Assembly (NCBI GenBank): GCA_964537035.1
Contig: CAZIAK010000009.1
Coordinates: 60,930-124,929, forward strand
Reading direction: 5' to 3'
Origin: CAZIAK01 sp964537035
GTDB lineage: Bacteria > Planctomycetota > B15-G4
DNA length: 64,000 bases
Positions 54,276 to 61,893 of this stretch are shown one piece after another. Numbering within the stretch: position 1 is the first letter of the stretch; every line of letters starts with the position of its first letter. A model generated the notes under the pieces. The model was not told the DNA's origin. It made no database searches and worked only from the letters and a program-made list of their open reading frames with translations. The translations under genes were made by a program, and so were the position numbers.

Positions 54276-55379
54276 ATGTCGTCAGCGTCCGGCGAAGAAC
54301 CCACACCGCGCTCCGTTCGCCAGCGGCCCGGTGTGAGCGACGAGAGCGTGCAGCACAGCGTGATCCAGCGGGTGGCCTCCCGCACCGGGCGTCGCTCGCC
54401 GCTGTCACTGCCAGCCGAGGGCAGCGAACACGGCGCCTCGCCTGTGATCGACGCGAGCTCCCGGGACGCTCGGGGCATCCCTGAAGGCCGAGGCAGCTAC
54501 CAGGTGTTGGGTGAGATCGCCCGAGGTGGCATGGGAGTGATCCTGCGCAGTCACGACACCGATCTGGGGCGGGACGTGGCCATGAAGGTGTTGCTTGAGC
54601 AGCATGCGGACAAGGACGCGATCCTGCAGCGCTTCATCGAAGAGGCACAGATCGGTGGGCAGCTCCAGCACCCGGGCATCGTGCCCGTGTACGAGTTGGG
54701 CCTGATGGCCGACGACCGACCCTACTTCACCATGAAACTGGTCAAGGGGCGCACCCTGGCCAAGCTGCTGGCGGATCGCGATCAACCCGGCGACGACCGG
54801 CCCCGGCTGCTGAACATCTTCGAGAAGATCTGCGAGACCTTGGCCTACGCCCACGCGCGCAACGTCATCCACCGCGACCTGAAGCCGGCCAACATCATGG
54901 TGGGCGCCTTCGGCGAGGTGCAGGTCGTCGACTGGGGCCTGGCCAAGGTGCTCACGGATGGCAGTGAGAATGACGAAGAGCTCGCTGCGTTGCAGACCCA
55001 GGTCTCGATCATCGAGACGGTGCGCAGCGGCTCGAGCACCGGGGCCAGCGAGTCACTGGTGGGTTCTGTCATGGGCACGCCCGCCTACATGCCCCCCGAG
55101 CAGGCTCAAGGCGACATCGACCGGCTGGACGAGCGGGCAGACGTGTTTGGCCTGGGAGCGATCCTGTGTGAGATCCTCACGGGCAAGCCGCCCTACACAG
55201 GCGGCCGCGACGTCATCGTGCAGCAGGCCGCTCGGGCCAAGCTCGACGACGCCCGAGAACGCCTTGCCGGCTGCGGCGCTGACGAGGCCCTGGTCGAGCT
55301 GACCCTGCGCTGCCTGTCACCTGCGCGGGGGCCACGTCCGCGCAGCGCCGAGTCGCTGCTGGAGGAGCTGCGCGCCTGA
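54276..55379 (+). CDS. Ser/Thr protein kinase domain (C-terminal tail cut by TGA)
   Basis: 367 residues: a ~75-residue low-complexity start, then a complete Hanks-type kinase. P-loop IARGGMGV, VAMKVL (Lys), HRDLKPANIM, DWG in place of DFG (VVDWGLAKVL, common in Planctomycetota kinases), GTPAYMPPEQAQGD and the C-lobe end TLRCLSPARGPRPRSAESLLEELRA. The TGA at 55377-55379 is followed in the same frame by seven codons and then an ATG opening the next gene, which begins with the linker helix and membrane segment that normally continue this kinase type. The kinase is therefore probably a truncated half of a split gene. Confidence 0.9.
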   Translation: MSSASGEEPTPRSVRQRPGVSDESVQHSVIQRVASRTGRRSPLSLPAEGSEHGASPVIDASSRDARGIPEGRGSYQVLGEIARGGMGVILRSHDTDLGRDVAMKVLLEQHADKDAILQRFIEEAQIGGQLQHPGIVPVYELGLMADDRPYFTMKLVKGRTLAKLLADRDQPGDDRPRLLNIFEKICETLAYAHARNVIHRDLKPANIMVGAFGEVQVVDWGLAKVLTDGSENDEELAALQTQVSIIETVRSGSSTGASESLVGSVMGTPAYMPPEQAQGDIDRLDERADVFGLGAILCEILTGKPPYTGGRDVIVQQAARAKLDDARERLAGCGADEALVELTLRCLSPARGPRPRSAESLLEELRA

Positions 55380-55400
55380 TCCGCCACGCAAGAGGAGCGG

Positions 55401-56663
55401 ATGCAGAGTGCGGTGGTCGAGGCCGCGGAGTCTCGAGTGCGGGCCCAGGCCGAGCGCAAGGCTCGGAAGCTGACCCTGGCCCTGGCGAGCACGGTGTTGA
55501 TAGTCGCCCTCGGCGGCGGCGGCGCGTGGTTCGAGATGGAACGTCGGGCCGCTGAATCGGTCACCGCCCTGACTCGCGAGGTCGATGACCATCTGGCGCA
55601 GGCCGCTGTTCTCAGAGGCGAGGCAGACTTCGCTGGGGCCTTCGCTGCCTGCGAAAACGCCGAAGCCGCCGTGGCGGCTGCTGGCGTGGACAACGATCTC
55701 GGCGACCGAGTGGCCCAGGCACGGGCGCAGATCAACGAAGCCGTGGCGACCGCTGCCACACGGGCTGCGGAGGCCCAGCGACTCGACGATTTCCTTCTCG
55801 ATTTGGAGGATGTCGTCCTGGGCAAAGGTCTCGACATCAACAGGAACGTCGTCCAGCGCGGCCGCCTCGCTTCCTTTGAGAGCGCCTTCGCCGATTACGG
55901 TCTCGAGCTCTTTGAAGGCGAGACCGACAAAGTCGTGGAGCGGCTGAGGCTGATCGATCGCCCCGTCTCCGTCGCTCAGGCTCTGGACGAGTATGCCCGG
56001 GTTCATCGCCAGTTCGGCTGGGATTCCGTGGAGGCGACGAGGCTCACAGAGCTGGCGCGGCGACTCGATCCCGACCCGGTGCGCAACCGCATGCGCGACG
56101 CGATCGCGCGCGAGGATAGGGTCGCGTTGCGCGGCCTGCTGGACACAGACGAGGCCCAGACTTGGCCCCCTGCCACCGTGGCCATGTTTCACCTTGCCCT
56201 GAAAGACAAGGGCATCGTCTTGGACGTGGAGCCGCTGCTACGCTCCTGCCAGCAACGGCACCCCGACGACCCGGTCATCAATCAGGTGCTGGCCAGCCGT
56301 TTCCTCTTTGGCAGCGAGCAAGACCTGGAGGAGTCGTTGCGCTTCCAGGCTGCTGCGTTGGCCCTGCGTCCGAGCACGGCTCTGTACTGGGTGCGCAGTG
56401 GCTATGCCCAGGCGGCACTCGGCCGCACCCAGGAAGCGGTGGAGAGCTTTCAGCAGGCCATCAGACGAGACCCCTCCGCCAGATGGGTCATGGGTATTGG
56501 CCGTGACAACCTGATCAAGCGCATGGACAAACGCCACTGGCTGCCTGCGACGATGCAGATCATGGAGTACGCGCACCAGATCGATCCTGACAACGTGAAC
56601 AGCCTTAACAATCTCGGCTGGTTCCTGATCGTGCGCGCAGACTCGGAAGGCGGTGACCTCAAC
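55401..56663 (+). CDS. Membrane-anchored TPR tail of the split kinase (to the gap)
   Basis: 421 residues up to the gap, in the same frame as the kinase. It starts with a charged helix (AAESRVRAQAERKARK) and one membrane segment (LTLALASTVLIVALGGGGAW), then helical TPR-like sequence (LYWVRSGYAQAALGRTQEAVESFQQAIRRDPS, shown here in parts: ALGRTQEAVESFQQAIRRD; QIDPDNVNSLNNLGWFLI). In related kinases these parts follow the kinase domain in one polypeptide. The ATG at 55401 has AGGAG only three bases upstream, too close for efficient initiation, so an independent start is doubtful. Confidence 0.78.
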
Positions 56664-56763
56664 NNNNNNNNNNNNNNNNNNNNNNNNNNNNNNNNNNNNN
56701 NNNNNNNNNNNNNNNNNNNNNNNNNNNNNNNNNNNNNNNNNNNNNNNNNNNNNNNNNNNNNNN
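56664..56763. other. 100-N scaffold gap
   Basis: A run of exactly 100 N of unknown true size. Unlike the first gap its flanks are not duplicated, so sequence is probably missing. Confidence 0.9.
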
Positions 56764-56860
56764 GGCCGACCCACAGGCGCCCCAGCCCGCCACGGACGCT
56801 AGCCTGGCCTGGCAGTTGAGGGACTTCATCGCCATGGCCGACGTGATTCGCGACGGGTGA
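56764..56860 (+). CDS. Probable C-terminal end of the TPR tail after the gap
   Basis: The first 97 bases after the gap encode, rightward, DPQAPQPATDASLAWQLRDF followed by IAMADVIRDG and a stop. The amphipathic helix looks like a genuine C terminus, and it lies on the same strand as the kinase tail that enters the gap, so it most likely ends that gene. The opposite strand is also open here, which lowers confidence. Confidence 0.45.
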
Positions 56861-56949
56861 GGTGCGGCCGGGTCACGCGGGCGTGATGTCACCGAGCAGG
56901 TGGCGTCAAACTCCACGCTGCAGCGGGACAACCCGTCAGCTTGTGCCTC

Positions 56950-57165
56950 TCCTAACAGGCGCGAGAACAAGGTCCGGGCGATGCCGTCCACGAACACGCC
57001 CAGCACTTCGGTCTCCAGGTCAGCACCACGCTCCGCCAGCAGCGGGTCGTCGTGGGCGACGAAGACGGGCTTCTCGATCGAGGGGATGGTGTCCTTGCCG
57101 ATGCCGTGACTGAGCGCCGCCGGGTCGATGAGCGCGTCGGTCATGTCGAACCACTCGGTGTCGTC
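56950..57165 (-). pseudogene. Remnant of a DUF3179-family gene
   Basis: Leftward, about 70 codons read DTEWFDMTDALID, GIGKDTIPSIEKPVFVAHDD and EVLGVFVDGIARTLF. This matches the beginning of DUF3179 proteins (G-x-x-K-D-x-I-P-x-I-x-x-P-x-F-V, then V-L-G-V-x-x-x-G-x-A-R-A-Y-P). After IAR the expected A-Y-P-L ... H-E-V-V-N-D core is missing and unrelated sequence follows to the gap. An ATG at 57144 overlaps the stop of the preceding lipoprotein as ATGA, but the homology begins before it. The family's function is unknown. Confidence 0.5.
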
Positions 57166-57470
57166 AGCCTCTCCGTCGGGGCTGTCGACGAGAGCGCGCT
57201 GCCGTCGAGGTTGAGGTTGCTGAGATCCATGAGCTGGCCCTGACTTGACCAGGTGCCGCTGAGCGCGCCGTCGCCGTCGCGGGACAGCTCCGTGGCTGTG
57301 GGGATCCCGTTCGGCCCAGCCTCGGTGACCATGGACCACATGCCGGTCAGCGGGTCCCGTGGCTCGGAGTGCGGCCCTGGCTCTGAACCTGCGGGGGATG
57401 CCGCGCAGGCAGCGAGGGTGGCTGCGGCGAACACGGTGTCCAGTCGCCAACGCAGGACCGATCGCATCAT
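57141..57470 (-). CDS. Short lipoprotein, probably truncated lipocalin-like protein
   Basis: 109 residues. MMRSVLRWRLDTVFAAATLAAC is a lipoprotein signal, and GGGAGAG lies five bases before the ATG. The mature part (DPLTGMWSMVTEAGPNGIPT, SRDGDGALSGTWSSQGQLMD) has the G-x-W start and repeating strands seen in lipocalin-like or small beta-barrel lipoproteins. It stops after LNLDGSALSS plus a Thr/Ser-rich run, much shorter than such barrels normally are, and the frame then passes to DUF3179-like sequence. Likely a decayed or fused gene. Confidence 0.5.
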   Translation of the reverse strand: MMRSVLRWRLDTVFAAATLAACAASPAGSEPGPHSEPRDPLTGMWSMVTEAGPNGIPTATELSRDGDGALSGTWSSQGQLMDLSNLNLDGSALSSTAPTERLTTPSGST

Positions 57471-57612
57471 CTGGGCTCTCCCTTGATGCGTGAGAAGGAT
57501 CAGGGCTCTCAGCGTGGGGTGCAAGTCCGCAACTGCGTCTGGTGCCTTGAGTGGTGGCGACAGCTCTCTCGCGGATGTGCTGGGAAGGTGGGGCCGCGGT
57601 AGAGTGGGTCAC

Positions 57613-58107
57613 ATGAAGATTCTCCCAGAGCTCCCGCTATTTCAGTCCTTCCCTTCGGCACTGGCGATCGTCTGCGTCATTCTGTGTACGTCCTGTGCCG
57701 TGCGGCAGCCCCTCTCCCAGGAGCCCGACTCAGCTGTACTGCTTGCGGCAGACCGGGCCTTTGCCGTCGCTGCAGCGACAAGCCGGCTGGAGGGTTGGAT
57801 GGCCTGGTTCACCGAGGATGCGATCAAGCTCGTACTCACCGGCGAAGAGGTGCGTGGTCACGCTGCCATTCGCGAGGCCGATGCCCCGCTGTGGGACGAC
57901 CCCACACTGACGCTTCGTTGGGAGCCGGACGCAGGCGGCTGGCTGGAGCCCGGATGCACCGGCTACACCCGCGGTCGCTACACCCTGGACCGCGCCGATG
58001 ACTCGGGGGAGAGCGTGCTCGGCACAGGCACGTACCTGACGCTCTCTGCCGAGACCGGCGGGGAGGCCATGGGGCAACTCCGCTGTCTTGGAGGCGTCGT
58101 GGAGTGA
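57613..58107 (+). CDS. DUF4440/SnoaL-like (NTF2-fold) lipoprotein
   Basis: 164 residues. A signal with lipobox-like LCTSC is followed by LLAADRAFAVAAATSRLEGW, FTEDAIKLVLTGEEVRGHAAI and GGWLEPGCTGYTRGRYTL, the pattern of DUF4440 NTF2-fold proteins. The expected last strand (G-x-Y-x-T-x-W ... G-x-W-x-V) is GTYLTLSAETGG here and then diverges, so the C terminus may be altered. Function unknown; NTF2-fold proteins bind small molecules or act as enzymes. A 78-base part of this gene recurs degenerately at 58893-58970. Confidence 0.72.
   Translation: MKILPELPLFQSFPSALAIVCVILCTSCAVRQPLSQEPDSAVLLAADRAFAVAAATSRLEGWMAWFTEDAIKLVLTGEEVRGHAAIREADAPLWDDPTLTLRWEPDAGGWLEPGCTGYTRGRYTLDRADDSGESVLGTGTYLTLSAETGGEAMGQLRCLGGVVE
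57865..57942 (+). repeat. Copy 1 of a degenerate 78-base direct repeat
   Basis: This part of the DUF4440 gene (from gccattcgcg to ggcggctgg) aligns without gaps to 58893-58970, 55 of 78 bases identical by hand count, with the first 16 and the last 8 identical. The encoded pattern AIREADxPLxDxPxxTLR...GGW is shared. Confidence 0.75.
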
Positions 58108-58196
58108 TACCTTGTCCGGCACCTGGACGTGGCGGGGGCGTCAGCACGAGCATGGAGCCCCATGGCCAGCACTCGCATTGGATGGGAGACACAGCC

Positions 58197-58862
58197 ATGC
58201 ACACCACCTTGGGAGCGCTTCTCTCCCTCTCGCTATTCCTTGTGGCTTGCTCTTCCACCCCTCCGGCCGGACCGCCCGACGGGGCCACGTCTGAGACGGG
58301 CCAGCCAAGACTCTCGATCCGAGGGTTTGATCGCACCCTCTCCGTCCCTGCAGTGGTGCCGCTGCGGGTAGGGCTGTTGATCCCGGAGGCTGTCAGGAGC
58401 GAGACCGCTCCCTCGGGCTCGTCCCGCTTGCCCGCCTTGGCCCTCGGAGACGCCTTGCACGACGCCTCCCTCGGTTTCTTCGGCCAGGTCTTCGCGGAGA
58501 CCTTCGTGGTGGACTCTGCTGAGGACCCTCGCCCCAGAGACGTGCTCATCGAACCCAGGGTCGTGATCTGCAATCCCGCAAGAGTCTGGAACCCGATCTC
58601 AAGAACCGGCTTCACGTGCGAAGTGTCCTTGCGCATGGGCGTGGCGGTGTCGGGGGAGGTTCTCTGGGATGGAGAGTATGCCGGCGAGGGCTTCGCCGAC
58701 CTGTCCGCCCTGCCCTTCCGCGATGCGCGAGAACTCACGGACGCCTGTCGTGGCTCGGTGGCAGCAGCCCTCCGTCGGGCCTTCACTTCAGCGTCAACGG
58801 ATCTCTTGCAAAAGCCTGTGCTGGTGCAGGCATTCTCGAGAGCCGTTCGTCTTGCGGAGTAG
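58197..58862 (+). CDS. Predicted lipoprotein of unknown function
   Basis: 221 residues. MHTTLGALLSLSLFLVACSS is a lipoprotein signal with lipobox LVAC, and GGGAG lies seven bases before the ATG. The mature part looks like a mixed alpha/beta fold (VPAVVPLRVGLLIPEAV, SLGFFGQVFAETFVV, RDVLIEPRVVIC, GEVLWDGEYAGEG), reminiscent of small outer-membrane lipoproteins that work with transport or assembly machines, but I do not recognise a family. It is flanked by the DUF4440 gene and its degenerate copy. Confidence 0.7.
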   Translation: MHTTLGALLSLSLFLVACSSTPPAGPPDGATSETGQPRLSIRGFDRTLSVPAVVPLRVGLLIPEAVRSETAPSGSSRLPALALGDALHDASLGFFGQVFAETFVVDSAEDPRPRDVLIEPRVVICNPARVWNPISRTGFTCEVSLRMGVAVSGEVLWDGEYAGEGFADLSALPFRDARELTDACRGSVAAALRRAFTSASTDLLQKPVLVQAFSRAVRLAE

Positions 58863-58883
58863 TGGGCCCGCTGGCAAAGACCG

Positions 58884-59003
58884 ATGGATTCGGCCATTCG
58901 CGAGGCCGACACCCCGCTACAGGACAGCCCATCGGTGACGCTCCGGCAGGGCCAGGGGCTGGGCGGCTGGCATCGGCGTAGCTCGAACAGGGACGGGGCA
59001 TGA
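58884..59003 (+). pseudogene. Fragment of a DUF4440-like gene (second copy)
   Basis: A 39-codon frame starting MDSAIREADTPLQDSPSVTL and passing GLGGWHRRSS to TGA. It matches residues of the intact DUF4440 gene 1 kb upstream (HAAIREADAPLWDDPTLTLR...GGWLEP) in the same frame. It lacks everything before and after, so it is a remnant of a duplication or of a second family member. Confidence 0.6.
58893..58970 (+). repeat. Copy 2 of the degenerate 78-base direct repeat
   Basis: Counterpart of 57865-57942; the two enclose the 58197-58862 lipoprotein gene. Confidence 0.75.
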
Positions 59004-59058
59004 ACCCGGGTGCAGCTCGTCACAACACGCGGGTCTCACCGGCGGTTACGGTGCCGGG

Positions 59059-60780
59059 ATGAAGACAACGATTCTCTGCTGTGCTCTCGTCATCTCCCTC
59101 GCTACGGCAGCGGTTGCCCAGTCCCCCGATGCCGACGTGCGTCGGGTGAGCGCGCTGCTCTCGCTGCCCACCGCTCCAGCCTCGGGGCTCTTCACCGGAA
59201 CACCTCCCCGAGAGCTCTTCCACGAGCTGGGGGACGACAACGTCTCCAGCCTGCTGGTGCACCCTGACTGCGACGGTGACGGCGTGCCCGAGATCGTCAC
59301 TGGCTGGGACATCTTCAAGAGCGGCGACAACCTGACCGTCTCCAGCGGCGCAGGCTTTCTGCCCGGCCAGCTGGTCTGGGGACTGGAGACCGCCGACGGC
59401 ATCTCCGGCGGCTATTTCAGCGGACAGGAGACCCTGGCCAGCTACGTGGATGTGACCGGCGACGGTGTCGACGAAATCATCGCAGCCACCGCAGGCGGCG
59501 GTCGCGCTGCCACGGTGTACGACGGGGCCAACGGCGCGGTGGTGCAGTCCTTCAACACGTATCTGGGGCCGGACTCGGGCTGGGTCTACGACGTGGCCGT
59601 GGTGGGCGACGTGAATGGCAACGGCACCATCGACTTCGCCATCGCCGTGGGCTCCAACGACGACGCGGTGTACATGGTCGACGGGGGCAGCACGGGCACG
59701 CACCACAACGAGATCTGGCGCCACCAAGGAGCGGACGTCTTCTACGGCGTCGTGGCGGTGGGGGACGTCAACGGCGACGGCGTGCCAGACGTGGTGGCTG
59801 GCAACGGCGACAACTCTGGTACGGCCAAGGCCCTCTCCGGTGCGACAGGCGCCGTGCTCTGGTCGAAGAACCAGGGCGCTTCGAACTGGCACATGAGGGT
59901 CTTCCCGGATCTGAACGGCGATGGCATCGCCGAGGTCATCCTGGGCACCTGGCAGGCCGACGGCGTGCGCATGATCGACGGAGCCACGGGTGGCCTGCGC
60001 TGGCGACAGGCTGCCGGTTCCACGTTGGTGATGCGTGTCACGCCGACGGACGACGTCGACGGTGATGGTGCTGCCGACGTGCTGGTGGCCGGATCGTCCG
60101 GGGGCGCCTCGCTGATCTCGGGCGACATGGGCGCGATCCTCTGGAATCGCAACGTGGGCTCCAACGTGTGGGCTATCGACCCGGTCCCCGACGTCACCGG
60201 CGACGGCGTCAACGAAGTGGCCTTCGGTGACTTCAACGGCCTCACACGTCTGGTGAACGGCAGCGACGGCAGCGATCTGTGGAGCCACAGCGCGGGTGGC
60301 CACAAGGTGCTGTCCCTCAGCGGCGCGCCCGACCTGGACGGTGATGGCATCGCCGAGGTGATCGTCGGTGCACAGCAGCTCTCATCGGGTTCAGACAAGC
60401 TGCTGTTCGTCCTGGACGCGGACAGCGGTCTGCAAAGCGGAGGCCCTGAGCTGAACCCGTCAGGCGCGCTGACCCTGGGCTCGACCCTGCAACTGGCGCT
60501 CTCCGCGGCGACGCCCGGTCACACGGCGTTCACCGTGCTGGGTTTCGACCCGGCGTTGGTGCCGCTGGGAGCCAAGGGCACGCTGGCCGTCGACCCGGGG
60601 CTGTTCGCGATCCTGCTGACACAAACGGTACCGGGGAGTGGCGGGCTGACCACGCCCTTGGCCACTCCGTCCGATCCGACTTTCGACGGCTTGCTTCTCT
60701 ACCTGCAGACCTTCGTGCTCACCGGCGCCCCGGCGAGCGGCGCCTCAACGAACCGGGTGGGATACCAGCTCGAGCTGTGA
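59059..60780 (+). CDS. Secreted FG-GAP beta-propeller protein with shared C-terminal module
   Basis: 573 residues. A signal peptide (MKTTILCCALVISLATAAVAQ) is followed by about seven FG-GAP blades with calcium motifs (HPDCDGDGVPEIVTG, YVDVTGDGVDEIIAA, VGDVNGDGVPDVVAGNG, FPDLNGDGIAEVILG, VPDVTGDGVNEVAFG, APDLDGDGIAEVIVG). The C-terminal ~100 residues (GSTLQLALSAATPGHTAFTV ... GLLLYLQTFVLTGAPASG) are the module shared by other secreted proteins here. Probably an extracellular or cell-surface binding protein; ligand unknown. Not a lipoprotein, unlike the ASPIC protein at 3.5-5.3 kb. Confidence 0.85.
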   Translation: MKTTILCCALVISLATAAVAQSPDADVRRVSALLSLPTAPASGLFTGTPPRELFHELGDDNVSSLLVHPDCDGDGVPEIVTGWDIFKSGDNLTVSSGAGFLPGQLVWGLETADGISGGYFSGQETLASYVDVTGDGVDEIIAATAGGGRAATVYDGANGAVVQSFNTYLGPDSGWVYDVAVVGDVNGNGTIDFAIAVGSNDDAVYMVDGGSTGTHHNEIWRHQGADVFYGVVAVGDVNGDGVPDVVAGNGDNSGTAKALSGATGAVLWSKNQGASNWHMRVFPDLNGDGIAEVILGTWQADGVRMIDGATGGLRWRQAAGSTLVMRVTPTDDVDGDGAADVLVAGSSGGASLISGDMGAILWNRNVGSNVWAIDPVPDVTGDGVNEVAFGDFNGLTRLVNGSDGSDLWSHSAGGHKVLSLSGAPDLDGDGIAEVIVGAQQLSSGSDKLLFVLDADSGLQSGGPELNPSGALTLGSTLQLALSAATPGHTAFTVLGFDPALVPLGAKGTLAVDPGLFAILLTQTVPGSGGLTTPLATPSDPTFDGLLLYLQTFVLTGAPASGASTNRVGYQLEL

Positions 60781-60886
60781 CGGCACAGCGCACTTGGCTC
60801 CCTTCGACGATTCAGCGCAAGCCGGGGGTTGGGTCAGCGCCGTAAGAGGCAGGGCCCTGGGAGAACAGGGACTCGGCGACTGTCCG

Positions 60887-61636
60887 TCAGTCGAAGGAGG
60901 CCCGCGCTTTGAAGACCCGCCCATCGGACTCGAGAGGCTCAGGGTCGATCTCGTAGTACGGAGTCTGCTGCTTCTCCCGGAGGCGCGTCGTGATGTCGAG
61001 TCCGCGCGCGCCGTCCGGGCCGGCGATGAACCCGTGCACGTATCCACGATGGAGCGGAACGAGGTTCGTCTCTCGCGGTCGCAGCAGCTGGTCCTTGGTC
61101 AGCCTCAGTGTGGTGGGGCCCTCTTGGCTGAAGTCTTGCTCACCGGTCAGTTCGAAGTTGCGGATGCGCACCGAGCCCTCAAGACCCAGCGTGACCACAT
61201 TGCCGTAGGTGTGGGCGTGAGGACGAATCACAGCGCCCGGTTCGAGCTTCCAGTGCAGCACCACGAAGCCCTGCCCGCCGGGGTTGACCCCAAGCAGACG
61301 TCTGGGCCCTGCGGTTGGACCGAACTCTCTCAGCTCTGGAACAGGCACGCTCCCCAACCGCACCGCGAACGCCGCGACGGTGTGCAGGTAGAGGTCCTCG
61401 CCGAACGGGCTCTTGTCGGCGACGAGCTCTTGCGCCACGGGAATCACCTCGTCCAAGAACTGCTCGAAGTCGAGGGGACCTGACCTCGGTGCCGGGCGGA
61501 TGCGAGAGGCGGCGGCCACAGGCGCGCTGGCCAGCACGGACGCCGCGAGCGCCATGAAACAACGACGCTGGACGGTGACGCCGGGGGAGACGGCGACGGT
61601 CTCGCCGACGGGTAGGTCGGCAGGCTCTTCAGTCAT
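60887..61636 (-). CDS. Cupin-domain protein, possibly exported
   Basis: 249 residues. Near residue 25 a twin-Arg-like VQRRCFMALAASVLASAPVAAA could be a late signal peptide. The later part is a cupin barrel: LEPGAVIRPHAHTYGNVVTL supplies two His ligands and RGYVHGFIAGPDG a further His, as in cysteine-dioxygenase-like or RmlC-type cupins. Substrate unknown. GAGG lies nine bases before the ATG, inside the 3' arm of a perfect inverted repeat (61642-61680), so translation may be controlled. Convergent with the FG-GAP gene. Confidence 0.72.
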   Translation of the reverse strand: MTEEPADLPVGETVAVSPGVTVQRRCFMALAASVLASAPVAAASRIRPAPRSGPLDFEQFLDEVIPVAQELVADKSPFGEDLYLHTVAAFAVRLGSVPVPELREFGPTAGPRRLLGVNPGGQGFVVLHWKLEPGAVIRPHAHTYGNVVTLGLEGSVRIRNFELTGEQDFSQEGPTTLRLTKDQLLRPRETNLVPLHRGYVHGFIAGPDGARGLDITTRLREKQQTPYYEIDPEPLESDGRVFKARASFD

Positions 61637-61641
61637 GGCTG

Positions 61642-61680
61642 AGTCCTCGTGGGAACGGCAGGCAGTGTCCCACGAGGACT
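61642..61680 (-). promoter_or_regulatory. Perfect 13-bp inverted repeat covering the cupin gene's Shine-Dalgarno
   Basis: Arms agtcctcgtggga and tcccacgaggact are exactly complementary with a 13-base spacer, ending five bases before the ATG at 61636. In the leftward mRNA the second arm contains the Shine-Dalgarno GAGGA. It could be a translation-blocking hairpin or a repressor operator. Confidence 0.6.
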
Positions 61681-61893
61681 TGCCTGTCGACGCAGGGCAC
61701 TCCAGCTTACCGATCAGTGATCTGCAGTCGCGCAGCTCGGTCCGTTGGCTCTGCTCTGGTGACCGCTCTCGATGGCCCGCTCTGGCCCCTTCTCGTGTCT
61801 CTGCACCTCTCGCTCCTGCGCTTGAAGACCTGAGACGCCGCGCCGGTTGATGTTCCACGACCCTCGACAGCCTCTTCACTCTCTGCTCGGATC

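Noticed and set aside
42772..55400. Alternative genetic code (TAG or TGA read as sense)
   Set aside because: TAG and TGA end many intact genes here at family-typical lengths, so the two internal stops are local events.
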